Source: JALZEG01 sp046263255 (GTDB lineage Bacteria > Actinomycetota > CADDZG01 > WHSQ01). Taken from it: DNA of 64,000 bases. This document shows, piece by piece, positions 42,477 through 51,669 of the stretch. The first letter of the stretch is position 1. Each line of letters starts with the position of its first letter. A program made the translations under genes and the position numbers. The notes below the pieces were generated by a model that was given only the letters and a program-made list of their open reading frames with translations, was not told the origin of the DNA and did not search any database. The stretch is taken from NCBI GenBank assembly GCA_046263255.1, contig JBHELD010000033.1, positions 1-64,000 of the forward strand, written 5' to 3'.

Positions 42477-44411
42477 GTGAGACGGCAGGGACGAACCACC
42501 CTCGCAGCCGGGCTCGTCCTCGCGGTCGCGTCGACGGTGGCCTCGGCCGGGGCCTCCCCCGTGCCGAACCGGCGAGACCCGTCGCGCGTCGTCGTCCGCG
42601 GCGGCGTCACCCAGCCGGTGTTCTCGTACTCCGGGGCGGTGCGTGAGACGGTCTACGTCCAGTCGAGCATCGACGACGACGGCGACCAGGAGCTGGACCT
42701 CCTCGCGACCGACATCATCCGTCCGGCCCCCACCGAGGACGACCTGAAGGTCCCGGTGATCTACGAGCAGAGCCCCTACTACCAGAGCAACGGGCGCGGC
42801 AACGAGGCCGAGATAAAGGGCGAAGAGGACGGCGACTTCGTCCCGGAGGTGTTCCCGCTCTTCTACGACAACTACTTCGTCCCGCGCGGCTACGCGGTCG
42901 TCCTCCAGGACATGCCCGGCACGCGCAACTCCGAGGGCTGCATGGTCCTCGGAGGCGAGGCCGAGGAGCTCGCCGCGCAGGCGACGGTCGACTGGCTCAA
43001 CGGCCGGGGCAAGGCGTTCACGGGGACCGGCGAGGAGGTCGTCGCCGACTGGTCGACCGGCAAGGTCGGCATGATCGGCAAGTCGTACGACGGGAGCGTC
43101 GCGAACGGCGCCGCCACCACGGGTGTGGAGGGCCTCGAGACGATCGTCCCCATCGCTGCGATCGACCGGTGGTACGACTACCACCTGAACAACGGCGCCC
43201 AGTACCTCAACGCGTACACGACGCCCGGGCTCTTCACGTTCCTGATCGACCAGCCCCCGGGCGACGACGAGGAGCGCGGGAAGGACTGGGTCGAGAACAC
43301 CTTCACCGAGAACTCGACGTGCAGCGCCAAGGGCGGCGAGATCGTCGCCAAGGCCGCCGACCCGCAGGCGGACTACAACGAGTTCTGGGACGAGCGCGAC
43401 TACCTCAAGGACGTCGACAAGGTGAAGGCGAGCGTCTTCGTCGTCCACGGGCTCAATGACTGGAACGTCAAGCCGAACAACTACGTCCAGTGGTGGTACG
43501 GGCTCCAGCGGCACGACGTCCCGCGGAAGATCTGGTTGTCGGCGACCGGGCACGTCGACCCGTTCGACTTCCGGCGCGCGCGGTGGGTCGACACGCTGCA
43601 CCGCTGGTTCGACCACTGGCTGCACGGCATCGACAACGGGATCATGGACGAGCCGATCGCGGACGTCGAGCGCGGCCCCGACAGGTGGAAGACGTACCGG
43701 TCGTGGCCCGACCGCCGGGCCCGCCCCGTCCCGCTCTACCTCGCGCCGGCGCGCAAGAAGCTCCCCGGCACGTTTCGCCTGAGGAGGCCGAAGCGGTCCA
43801 CGGTCACGTATACCGACGATCCGGAGCAGTACGAGCGGGAGATGGTCGCGGACCCGCTCGAGAGCAAGGAGAACCGTCTGATGTTCGTGACCCGGCCCCT
43901 CCGCAGGAGCGTGCGGCTCTCGGGCCGGATCAGGGTCGACGTCCGCGCGACGGTCGACCAGGTCGACACGAACTTCACTGCGCTGCTCGTCGACTACGGG
44001 ACCGCACGGCGCGTCGACCACGAGAGCTCGGGCGAAGGCATCAGGACGTTGACGAAGGAGTCCTGCCACGGCGAGAGCACCGACGCCGACGACGCGTGCT
44101 ACTTCGTGACGGAGAAGACCGTGAGCAAGAACGCCTACGAGATCGTGTCGCGCGGATGGCTCGACGCCCGGCACCGGAACTCGCTGAGGGAGGGCGAGCC
44201 GATGGTGCCCGGCGAGAGCGACTGGTTCCGCTGGGAGATCTTCGGCGAGGACTACGTCTTCAAGAAGGGCCACCGCCTCGCGGTCGTGATCGCCGGAAGC
44301 GACCGCGACTGGACGATCCCCGACGAGACGCAGGCGAAGGTCGACGTGATCCTGCGCAAGAGCCGCGTGGTCCTGCCGGTCGTCGGCGGGCCGCGGCGCC
44401 TGCCGCTCTAG
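42477..44411 (+). CDS. secreted S15-family X-Pro dipeptidyl-peptidase
   Basis: 644 residues. A signal peptide (RRQGRTTLAAGLVLAVASTV) precedes an alpha/beta-hydrolase domain with Ser203 in IGKSYDG, Asp in HGLNDWNV and His in ATGHVDPF, plus a C-terminal jelly-roll domain (SGRIRVDVRATVDQVDTNFT). S15 enzymes release X-Pro dipeptides; cocaine esterase-like hydrolases share the architecture. The start is the GTG at 42477; a GTG at 42444 overlapping the upstream stop would give a longer N-terminus. Its stop codon abuts the cpgS stop. Confidence 0.88.
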   Translation: MRRQGRTTLAAGLVLAVASTVASAGASPVPNRRDPSRVVVRGGVTQPVFSYSGAVRETVYVQSSIDDDGDQELDLLATDIIRPAPTEDDLKVPVIYEQSPYYQSNGRGNEAEIKGEEDGDFVPEVFPLFYDNYFVPRGYAVVLQDMPGTRNSEGCMVLGGEAEELAAQATVDWLNGRGKAFTGTGEEVVADWSTGKVGMIGKSYDGSVANGAATTGVEGLETIVPIAAIDRWYDYHLNNGAQYLNAYTTPGLFTFLIDQPPGDDEERGKDWVENTFTENSTCSAKGGEIVAKAADPQADYNEFWDERDYLKDVDKVKASVFVVHGLNDWNVKPNNYVQWWYGLQRHDVPRKIWLSATGHVDPFDFRRARWVDTLHRWFDHWLHGIDNGIMDEPIADVERGPDRWKTYRSWPDRRARPVPLYLAPARKKLPGTFRLRRPKRSTVTYTDDPEQYEREMVADPLESKENRLMFVTRPLRRSVRLSGRIRVDVRATVDQVDTNFTALLVDYGTARRVDHESSGEGIRTLTKESCHGESTDADDACYFVTEKTVSKNAYEIVSRGWLDARHRNSLREGEPMVPGESDWFRWEIFGEDYVFKKGHRLAVVIAGSDRDWTIPDETQAKVDVILRKSRVVLPVVGGPRRLPL

Positions 44412-45749
44412 CTACAGCGCCAGCCGCGCCCCCAGCTCCTCCGCCAGCGTCGGCTTGGACCGCGAGTCGTCCAGCTCGTACGTCGCCCGCAGCGCGGGCT
44501 TGTCGATGTCGCACACCTTGCGCAGGTCGATCGGCGTCGCGACGAGCACGATGTCCGCGTCGGACGCGTTGATCGTCTCGGCGAGGTCGCGCCTCTGCCC
44601 CTCCGAGTACCCCATCGCCGGGAGCAGCTCGCCGATGTGCGGGTACGCCTCGTAGACGCCCCCGATGCTTCCGGCCGCCCAGGGCCGAGGGTCTACGAGC
44701 GAGGCGGCCCCCGCGCGCCGGGCCGCCACGACCCCCGCGCCGAAAGTCATCTCCCCGTGGGTGAGCGTCGGCCCGTCCTCGACGACCAGCACCTTCTTGC
44801 CCTCCATCAGCTCCCCGTTCGGGACCGTGATGGGCGAGCGGGCGAGGACGATCGCGGCCCCGGGATTCACGGTCTCGATCGTCTTCTCGAGCGCGGCGAG
44901 GTCCTCCTCCGACGCGGAGTCGACCTTGTTGACCACGACCACGTCGGCCATGCGGAGGTTCGCCTCTCCGGGGTGGTACGAGGTCTCGTGCCCCGCGCGC
45001 AGGGGGTCGGCCACCGTCACGTGGACGTCGGGCCGGTAGAACGGGAGGTCGTTGTTCCCGCCGTCCCACACCACGACGTCGGCGTCGTGCTCGGCCATCC
45101 CGAGGATCTCGCCGTAGTCGATGCCGGCGAAGACGATCGATCCCTGCTCGAGGTGCGGCTCGTACTCCTCGCGCTCCTCGATCGTGCACTCCGCGGCCAC
45201 CAGGTCGTCGTAGGTCTCGAAGCGCTGCGCGCGCTGGTCGACGAGGCGCCCGTACGGCATCGGATGCCGGACGACGGCGACCTTCTTGCCCGCGTCCTTG
45301 AGGATCCGAGAGACGGCCCGGGTCGTCTGCGATTTCCCGGAGCCCGTCCGCACCGCGCACACCGCGACCACCGGCTTGGTGGACGCGAGCATCGTCGAGC
45401 GGGGGCCGAGCAGCGTGTAGTCCGCGCCCGCCGCGAGCGCGCGGGACCCTATGTGCATGACGGTCTCGTGAGCCACATCGGAGTAGGCGAAGACGACCTC
45501 GTCGACGTCCTGCTCGGCGACGAGGGCCTCGAGCCGGCCTTCGGGAAAGATCGGGATGCCGTCGGGGTAGAGATCTCCCGCGAGCGCGGAAGGGTAGACG
45601 CGGCCCTCGATCCCCGGGATCTGCGTGGCGGTGAACGCCACGACCTCGAACCTCTCGTCGTCGCGGTACGCGACGTTGAAGTTGTGGAAGTCGCGCCCCG
45701 CGGCCCCAACGATGACGACCCGGCGCCGGGCTGCTCGCTCCCCTTCCAC
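44412..45749 (-). CDS. cpgS: cyclic 2,3-diphosphoglycerate synthetase homologue
   Basis: 445 residues. The N-terminal half has VVIVGAAGRDFHNFNVAYRD and DVDEVVFAYSDV; a P-loop VRTGSGKSQTTRAV follows (GSGKS at 136-140), with VVWDGGNNDLPFY and VVVVNKVDSA later, the layout of CpgS. CpgS joins 2,3-bisphosphoglycerate into the cyclic diester with ATP, known as a thermoprotectant in methanogens. The bacterial role is unproven. A GTG start at 45749 was chosen. It diverges from a TetR gene over 55 bp and meets the X-Pro peptidase end to end. Confidence 0.8.
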   Translation of the reverse strand: MEGERAARRRVVIVGAAGRDFHNFNVAYRDDERFEVVAFTATQIPGIEGRVYPSALAGDLYPDGIPIFPEGRLEALVAEQDVDEVVFAYSDVAHETVMHIGSRALAAGADYTLLGPRSTMLASTKPVVAVCAVRTGSGKSQTTRAVSRILKDAGKKVAVVRHPMPYGRLVDQRAQRFETYDDLVAAECTIEEREEYEPHLEQGSIVFAGIDYGEILGMAEHDADVVVWDGGNNDLPFYRPDVHVTVADPLRAGHETSYHPGEANLRMADVVVVNKVDSASEEDLAALEKTIETVNPGAAIVLARSPITVPNGELMEGKKVLVVEDGPTLTHGEMTFGAGVVAARRAGAASLVDPRPWAAGSIGGVYEAYPHIGELLPAMGYSEGQRRDLAETINASDADIVLVATPIDLRKVCDIDKPALRATYELDDSRSKPTLAEELGARLAL

Positions 45750-45804
45750 GAGGGCGCAGCCTACACGTCTGCCGGGCGCAGACCGAGGCACTAGGGTGGG
45801 CCGG

Positions 45805-46401
45805 GTGGAAGAGCGGAAGCTGACGAAGCGGGGGACGAAGCGGCGCGTCCAGCTGCTGGACGCGGCGTCGCGCCTGTTCGCCGTCCAGGGGTACCACGGG
45901 ACCACGGTGGGCGACATCTGCGACTCGCTCGGCGTGGGCAAGGGCGTCTTCTACTGGTATTTCGAGTCGAAGGAAGCGCTGTTCTCGGAGATCCTCCAGG
46001 AGTCGTTGCTCGAGCTCCGGCGCGCGCAGGAGCGTGCGATCGAAGCGGTCGACGATCCGGTGGCGCGCATCGAGCAGGGCATCCGCGCGTCGATCGACTT
46101 CTTCCGCGCGGCCCCCGGGTTCCTCGAGCTGATTCGCATCGCCGCGCGCTACGAGGAGTTCTCGATCTTCGTCGAGAAGGGCCAGCAGATAATCGCCGCC
46201 GACACCGCGACGCACATCAAGGACGGGATGGCGCGCGGCGAGATCCGGCACGGCGACCCCGACCTGATGGCGCACGGGATCCTCGGCGCGACGTTCCACT
46301 TCGTCGAGGTCTACTTCGGCACGGCGGCCCACGCGACCGGAGACCGGCCGCAGCTGGCGGACGAGGCCGTGGCGTTCTGCCTCAGGGGCCTGCTGGCCTA
46401 G
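45805..46401 (+). CDS. TetR family transcriptional regulator
   Basis: 198 residues from a GTG. Residues 12-60 are the DNA-binding helices (LLDAASRLFAVQGYHGTTVG, then DICDSLGVGKGVFYWYFESK EALF). The C-terminal ligand-binding helices contain FLELIRIAARYEEFS. It probably represses a nearby promoter; the divergent cpgS gene is the simplest target, and the palindrome at 40.3 kb is another candidate. The stop is 3 bp from the convergent aminotransferase gene. Confidence 0.92.
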   Translation: MEERKLTKRGTKRRVQLLDAASRLFAVQGYHGTTVGDICDSLGVGKGVFYWYFESKEALFSEILQESLLELRRAQERAIEAVDDPVARIEQGIRASIDFFRAAPGFLELIRIAARYEEFSIFVEKGQQIIAADTATHIKDGMARGEIRHGDPDLMAHGILGATFHFVEVYFGTAAHATGDRPQLADEAVAFCLRGLLA

Positions 46402-46404
46402 GCG

Positions 46405-47589
46405 CTACCCGGCGGGAGGGCCCTGCTCCAGCGCCCTGCGCAGGCCCCGGACCGCCTGGCGGATCCGCTGCTCGTTCTCGACGAGCGCAAAGCGCACGTA
46501 GTCGTCGGCGGTCGCTCCGAACCCGATGCCGGGCGACACCGCGACCTTGGCCTCCCGCACCAGGTACTTAGAGAACTCCAGCGACCCCATGTGCTCGAAC
46601 TCGCCGGGGATCTTCGCCCACGCGAACATCGTCGCGGGGGGGCGCGTGATCCCCCAGCCGATGCGGTCGAGCCCGTCGCAGAGCGCGTCGCGGCGCGCCC
46701 GGTAGATCTCGCGGATCTGCTTCGGGACCTCGGTGCACTCGTTGAGAGCGATGATCCCGGCGATCTGGATCGGCTGGAAGACGCCGTAGTCGAGGTACGA
46801 CTTGAGCTTCGTGAGCGCCGCGATCATGTCGCGGTTCCCGACCGCGAACGCCAGCCGCCACCCCGCCATCGAGTACGACTTCGACATCGAGAAGAACTCG
46901 ACGCCGACGTCCCTCGCCCCCGGCACCTGCATCAGCGACGGCGCGCGCTCGGCATCGAACACGAGGTCGGCGTACGCGAGGTCGTGCACCACCGCCATCT
47001 GCCGCGCCTTCGCGAACTCCACGAGCTGCGCGAAGAAGTCGAGATCGGCGACGGCCGTCGTCGGGTTGTGCGGGAACGAGCACAGCAGCACGCGCGGCTT
47101 GGGCTCGGACCGTTCGTACGACTCGACCATGTCGGCGAAGAAGTCGGAGCCGAACGACAGCGGGACCGCGGTCACGTTCGCGCCTGCGAGCAGCATGGCG
47201 TAGGTATGGATCGGATAGGTCGGCTCCGGCACGAGGGCCGAGTCGCCGGGTCCCAGCAGCACCCACGCGAGGTGCGCAAGCCCCTCCTTCGCGCCGATCG
47301 TCGCGACGGCCTCGCTCTCGGGGTCGAGCTCGACGCCCCAGCTGCGCTCGTACAGGTCGCAGATCGCGCGCCGGAGCTTCGGGATCCCCCGCGAGGCCGA
47401 ATACCGGTGGTTGCGCGGGTTGTCGACCGCCTCCTTGAGCTTGTCGACGACCGCGTCCGGCGTCGGGACGTCGGGGTTGCCCATGCCGAGGTCGACGATG
47501 TCGACCCCCGCCCGCCGCGCCTGCGTCTTCAGGTCGTTGACGATCGAGAAGACGTATGGGGGGAACCGGGCGATCCGCCGGAACTCCAT
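46405..47589 (-). CDS. AlaC-type class I aminotransferase
   Basis: 394 residues. PLP Lys is in FFSMSKSYSMAGWR; other marks are VDLGMGNPDVPTPD, RYSASRGIPKLRRAI, GAKEGLAHL and CSFPHNPTT. The sequence most resembles the alanine transaminase AlaC (pyruvate/glutamate to alanine/2-oxoglutarate) and related LL-diaminopimelate aminotransferase-like enzymes. It lies 18 bp after the histidine phosphatase gene and may be in its operon. Confidence 0.87.
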   Translation of the reverse strand: MEFRRIARFPPYVFSIVNDLKTQARRAGVDIVDLGMGNPDVPTPDAVVDKLKEAVDNPRNHRYSASRGIPKLRRAICDLYERSWGVELDPESEAVATIGAKEGLAHLAWVLLGPGDSALVPEPTYPIHTYAMLLAGANVTAVPLSFGSDFFADMVESYERSEPKPRVLLCSFPHNPTTAVADLDFFAQLVEFAKARQMAVVHDLAYADLVFDAERAPSLMQVPGARDVGVEFFSMSKSYSMAGWRLAFAVGNRDMIAALTKLKSYLDYGVFQPIQIAGIIALNECTEVPKQIREIYRARRDALCDGLDRIGWGITRPPATMFAWAKIPGEFEHMGSLEFSKYLVREAKVAVSPGIGFGATADDYVRFALVENEQRIRQAVRGLRRALEQGPPAG

Positions 47590-47607
47590 GGGCCGAACCT
47601 AACGTGC

Positions 47608-48270
47608 CTAGTCGTTCGGATCGTCCAGGTCGGTCGTGTTGCCGTCGAGCCGCTCGAGGTCCCGCAGGACGAGCTCGCCTTCTTCCAGCGTCGCCGAGAG
47701 ACGCACGATCGCGCCGTTGCCGAGGCCGCGGATGCGCGCCGAGCGCCGGTCGTCGTACCCCAGCGCCTCGGCGCTGAGCCAGCGGATCGTGCCGCCGTGG
47801 CTGACGACGACGACCATCCCGTCCGGGTGCTCGCGCACGACCCGCTCGAGCCCTTTCAGGGCGCGCTCCCTCACCTGCGCCGGCGACTCGCCGCCGGGGC
47901 GGGGGCAGTAATGACGCTCCGGTCCCCACAGCTCCGGCCATCGCCGCCGGATCTCGTCGACGTGAAGCCCCTCCCACTCCCCCTGGTCGATCTCGCGAAA
48001 GGCGGGATCCGTCCGGACCTCGACGCCGTGCGTCTTCGCGATCGGCTCGGCGGTGACATAGGAGCGCTTCAGGTCGCTGGCGTACACCGCGACGATCGGC
48101 TCGTGCGAGAGCTCCTCCGCGACCGCGATCGCCTGGCGATACCCGGCGTCGTTCAGGTCGATGTCGGCCTGCCCCTGCGCGCGCTTCGACTGGTTCCACT
48201 CGGTCGCTCCGTGGCGAACGAGGAAGACCGTCGTTCCACGCGCCGTCCGAGGCCGCTGCGGCCCCGTCAC
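47608..48270 (-). CDS. histidine phosphatase (phosphoglycerate mutase-like)
   Basis: 220 residues from a GTG overlapping the nuclease stop as GTGA. The catalytic RHG motif is FLVRHGATEWN (His20), and the second His is in VVVVSHGGTIRW (His158). YASDLKRSYVTAEPIAK is the usual Arg-containing phosphate motif. Substrate uncertain: cobalamin-type, sugar-phosphate or glycerate phosphatases all share this fold. No mutase-specific residues can be assigned. Confidence 0.87.
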   Translation of the reverse strand: MTGPQRPRTARGTTVFLVRHGATEWNQSKRAQGQADIDLNDAGYRQAIAVAEELSHEPIVAVYASDLKRSYVTAEPIAKTHGVEVRTDPAFREIDQGEWEGLHVDEIRRRWPELWGPERHYCPRPGGESPAQVRERALKGLERVVREHPDGMVVVVSHGGTIRWLSAEALGYDDRRSARIRGLGNGAIVRLSATLEEGELVLRDLERLDGNTTDLDDPND

Positions 48271-49136
48271 CGCTCGCCCCGCACCGCCTGCAGCAGGCGT
48301 ACCGTCGAGCTCCCGAGGTTGTGCTCGCCGGCCAGGTCCCTCAGCGTCTGCTCGTCGGGCGCGCCGGCAGGAGTGACACGCACCTCGGCGTCCGTCACCA
48401 GCGTCACCACCGTCTTCATCGCCTGCAGGTACCCGTGGCCCTCTTCGAACGCCGCGGCCTGGCGGGCCGGGAGCTCCGCCGCGGCCGCGAGGATCCCGTC
48501 GATCGAGCCGAACCTCTGCAGCAGGTCGGCCGCCCGCTTCGGGCCGATCCCGGAGATCCCCGGAAGCCCGTCCGACGAATCGCCGCGCAGCGTCGCGAAC
48601 GCCGAGTAGAGGCGCGGCGGCACGCCGAACTTCGCCTGGACCGCCGCCTCGTCGAACTCCGTCATCTCCTTCGTCCCCCGCACCGGGAACAGCACCCGCA
48701 CACGCGGGTCCTGCACGAGCGCGAGGAGGTCGCGGTCCCCCGTGACCACGACCGCGCGCTCCCCCGGATCCAGGTGCTCGACGATCGTGGCGATCGCGTC
48801 GTCGGCTTCGAGACCGTCGGCTTCGGCGCGCGCGATCCCGGCGGCGTCGAGGACCGTGGCGAGGACGTCGAACTGCCTCGGCAGCTCCGGAGGGTCGTCG
48901 GGCCGCGCCGCCTTGTACCCCGCGTAGGCCTCGACGCGGAAGTCCGGGCGCCAGCTCGCGTCGAACACGGCGACGAGCCGCCCCGGCCGGTGGTCGACGA
49001 GGATGCGCGTGACCATCTCGAGGAAGCCGCGCACCGCGTTGACCGGCCTCCCCCGCGGGTCGGTCAGCGTCGTCGGTAGGGCGAAGAACGCGCGGTACAC
49101 GAGGCTCGGCGCGTCGAGCAGGAACGTATCGGCCAC
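48267..49136 (-). CDS. 5'-3' exonuclease domain protein (PolI 5' nuclease-like)
   Basis: 289 residues, a stand-alone version of the N-terminal PolA domain. FLLDAPSLVYRAFFALP (first metal Asp), VAVFDASWRPDFR, DGLEADDAIATIVEHL, VVTGDRDLLALV and the helix-hairpin-helix LRGDSSDGLPGISGIGPKRAADLLQRFG are all present. It should process DNA flaps or Okazaki-type structures. It starts an operon with the histidine phosphatase. Confidence 0.92.
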   Translation of the reverse strand: MADTFLLDAPSLVYRAFFALPTTLTDPRGRPVNAVRGFLEMVTRILVDHRPGRLVAVFDASWRPDFRVEAYAGYKAARPDDPPELPRQFDVLATVLDAAGIARAEADGLEADDAIATIVEHLDPGERAVVVTGDRDLLALVQDPRVRVLFPVRGTKEMTEFDEAAVQAKFGVPPRLYSAFATLRGDSSDGLPGISGIGPKRAADLLQRFGSIDGILAAAAELPARQAAAFEEGHGYLQAMKTVVTLVTDAEVRVTPAGAPDEQTLRDLAGEHNLGSSTVRLLQAVRGER

Positions 49137-49604
49137 TCTCGGACCCTACCGGGGGCCACGAGACTAGGCCCCTGCGGGCCACATCTCTATAACCGGCGAA
49201 AGACGACTGCGGGCTACGAAGTTCTGATCGTTGTCGACGCCGCCTTCACGGGAGCCACCGCCACGGCGAAGAGATGACGACGTCCGTCGGCCTTGAGATC
49301 CCGCCTCTGCCACAGAAGCGTGGTGCTGCCCATCGAGCGGACCGGACCGAGTGGCCATGATGGTCCCATCCGCCGGGATGGTCCTCGTGGACCGGTTGAG
49401 AATTCGTCGAATGAGCGTCCCTTGTCCGTAGGTCCCGGCCCTGTTCGATAATCGAACGAGACCGTCATCGTCACGTCGACGTCGTCGGCGGCACTCGGTG
49501 TCGTTACCGGCACGCCACCCGGGTTCACCCGGCTTCCTAACGGCCTGGATTCCCAGGAGCCGCCGTCAGACCCGGCCGTCGGCCCCCGCCCGGGGCTCGT
49601 GTGG
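49137..49604. other. non-coding interval without recognised gene
   Basis: About 470 bp between the nuclease gene and the LLM oxidoreductase gene. The largest frame (49214-49528, reverse strand) has no family marks, repeats or good start context. It is the longest stretch in the window without a supported gene or remnant. Confidence 0.5.
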
Positions 49605-50489
49605 CTATATCCCTGCGGCCTCCCGGAGCGGACCGGCCATCAGCTCGTAGTCGCGCGGATCGGAGGCGAACGGAGACGCGAGCACGAGGTGGTCCGCTCC
49701 CGCGTCGACGACGGCGCGGAGGTACGCGCCGACCGTGGCCGTGCTGCCGGCCACGTAGTGCGCCGGGTTGCGCGCCCCCAGGCGTTCGCGCGCGGCCTCG
49801 TCCGTCTCCGCGACCACCACCTGCGCGCCCCACGTCAGCGACACATCGCGTCCCCCCGCGGCCTCTCGAACCGCCGCGGCGGCCCGCGCGAACTCCTCGG
49901 GCGACGCGGCCCAGGCGTTCCACCCGTCGCCCAGACGGGCGGCAAGATCGAGCGCCGCCACCGACCGGCCGGCGACCCAGACCGAGTAGTCGCGGGGGCC
50001 CGGTGCCGGCGGCAGGTCCGTTATCTGGGTGAAGTCGTCCGCGACGGTCAGGGACTCGTCCGAACGGAACCGATGGAGGACCTCGACCACGGACGCGAGC
50101 TGGTCCATGCGGTCGGCGCCCGACCAGTACCGGATACCGAACGACAGGTTCTCCCCGCTGCTGGCGTGGTCGCCGCTGCCGACCGCCACGCACAGCCGTC
50201 CCGGGGCGACCTCCGAGACCGTCGCGGCCATCTTCGCCAGCAGCGCGGGGTGCCGCAGCGACGACCGCGTCACGAGCGTCCCGACGGTGGCGCGGGAGGA
50301 CGTAGCGGCGGCCCACGCGACCGCGGTCCAGCCTTCGAGCAGCGGCCGTCGCCTCGCTCCCAGCGGCCACAGGTGGTCGAAGACCCACAGCGAGTCGAAC
50401 CCGAGGTCCTCGGCGCGACGGACGCCGTCGGCGAACACGCCGGCGTCGCCGGTGAACTGCGGCAACGTGACGCCGAGCCGCGCCGTCAC
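49605..50489 (-). CDS. LLM class F420-dependent oxidoreductase-like protein
   Basis: 294 residues from a GTG overlapping the upstream stop (GTGA). The TIM-barrel luciferase-like fold is seen as LGVTLPQFTGDAG, DSLWVFDHLWP, RATVGTLVTRSSLRHPALLA and GRLCVAVGSGD. The PDxWVAGRS-like VWVAGRSVAAL and YVAGSTATVGAYL motifs match the F420 branch. It likely uses reduced F420 or FMN to act on an unknown substrate. It is the last gene of the ROK-DUF1232-membrane-LLM operon. Confidence 0.85.
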   Translation of the reverse strand: MTARLGVTLPQFTGDAGVFADGVRRAEDLGFDSLWVFDHLWPLGARRRPLLEGWTAVAWAAATSSRATVGTLVTRSSLRHPALLAKMAATVSEVAPGRLCVAVGSGDHASSGENLSFGIRYWSGADRMDQLASVVEVLHRFRSDESLTVADDFTQITDLPPAPGPRDYSVWVAGRSVAALDLAARLGDGWNAWAASPEEFARAAAAVREAAGGRDVSLTWGAQVVVAETDEAARERLGARNPAHYVAGSTATVGAYLRAVVDAGADHLVLASPFASDPRDYELMAGPLREAAGI

Positions 50490-51295
50490 GCGGCGTTCAC
50501 CATCAGGTACCGGACGAGAAACTCCGAGACGCCTGCGGTCAGGAGCGCGACGTAGTACAGCCCGGTCGCGGACTGGATCGACTTGATCGCGATGCACCTC
50601 CGCGCCGCCCAGACGACCGCGCCGGTGAAGCCGACGAGCGCCAGCCAGATCACGAAGAACGCGACCCCGAAGGACTCGCCGAAGCCGGGAATCCCGAGGA
50701 CGGCCCCTTCGGTCGTGGCGCCGGCAAGCTTGCCGGCCGCGGCGAGGCCGAGGACGCCCGCCGCGACCGTCGCCGCGAGCGCAAGCGTGGTCAGCCGCGC
50801 GAGCGCCGACGGCTTCAGCCCCGGTTGGTTCAAGTACCAGTGCCCGAGCAGCATCCCGTTCGTGACGGCGCCGAGGAGAGCCGCGCCGGCCGCTACCTCC
50901 GCGACGGCCAGGGCGGGGGGCCACCCGTCGAGGGATCCCGCGGTGACCGTGAACGCCCCCGCGCCGGCGACCGCCACGGCAGCGCCCGCGACGACGGCGG
51001 GGACATCGGTGTTCGAGTACTGGAGGAGGAGGTAGAGCCCCGACACGCCCGCAGTGACCGCCACCCACGCGACGGCCCCCCCGGTGACGGGGCCGGCGGA
51101 ACGCAGCGCGACGAGCGCGAGCGCGGCGAGCAGCACCGCGGTGTACCCGGTGATCCGGAAATGCCCTCGCCGGACGACGCCCCACGACTGCGTCCACGCC
51201 GCCGCGGCGACGAGACCCACCGTCCACTCCAACATGATCAGCGCTACGACGCCGGCGGCGCCGCTCAACGCGACGAGAAGCGCTTCTTTAGCCAC
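50486..51295 (-). CDS. polytopic membrane protein, unknown function
   Basis: 269 residues with about eight or nine hydrophobic helices rich in Ala and Val. A hydrophilic GHWYLNQPGLKPSALARLT loop around residue 150 and FGESFGVAFFVIWLALVGF near 210 are the most distinctive segments. I do not recognise the family. The GTG start at 51295 lies inside the 3' end of the DUF1232 gene (31-bp overlap), and its stop overlaps the LLM gene start, so both are translated in concert. Confidence 0.7.
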   Translation of the reverse strand: MAKEALLVALSGAAGVVALIMLEWTVGLVAAAAWTQSWGVVRRGHFRITGYTAVLLAALALVALRSAGPVTGGAVAWVAVTAGVSGLYLLLQYSNTDVPAVVAGAAVAVAGAGAFTVTAGSLDGWPPALAVAEVAAGAALLGAVTNGMLLGHWYLNQPGLKPSALARLTTLALAATVAAGVLGLAAAGKLAGATTEGAVLGIPGFGESFGVAFFVIWLALVGFTGAVVWAARRCIAIKSIQSATGLYYVALLTAGVSEFLVRYLMVNAA

Positions 51296-51669
51296 CCCGG
51301 CACGTATGCCGTCGCGATGTCGAGCACCTGCCGGACGACCTCGAGCACGTCCTCGTCGCCGTCCCAGTGGTCGCGCACGACCTCGTCCGGGACCCGGTTG
51401 AGCATCTGGTCGAGCGCGAACGCGACCACGACTATGTCGTCGAGCTGGCCGATCCCCGGGACGAAGTCCGGCACGACGTCGATCGGCGACAGCAGGTATC
51501 CGGCGATGATGAACAGCGTCGCCTTCGCGCGCGCCGGCACGCGCGGGTCGCGCGACAGCCTCCACAGCAATCGCACGAGTCTCGGCAACAGCAACGCGTA
51601 CTCCTTCAGGCTCGTCGGGTCCGGCCTCGCGCGGGGCGCGGAGCGCGCCAGCGTGTCGTCGCCGCTCAC
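51265..51669 (-). CDS. DUF1232 (YkvA-like) membrane-associated protein
   Basis: 134 residues. The short DUF1232 hairpin is clear: ARAKATLFIIAGYLLSPIDV, then VPDFVPGIGQLDDIVVVAFAL, where SPIDVVPDFIP is the family hallmark. Two helices likely sit in the membrane, followed by a charged C-terminal region. Function unknown. Its GTG overlaps the ROK stop (GTGA, 51666-51669). Confidence 0.9.
   Translation of the reverse strand: MSGDDTLARSAPRARPDPTSLKEYALLLPRLVRLLWRLSRDPRVPARAKATLFIIAGYLLSPIDVVPDFVPGIGQLDDIVVVAFALDQMLNRVPDEVVRDHWDGDEDVLEVVRQVLDIATAYVPGWLKKRFSSR

Noticed and set aside
49214..49528. 104-residue reverse frame in the 49.1-49.6 kb gap
   Set aside because: No motif, poor start context and no neighbour coupling.
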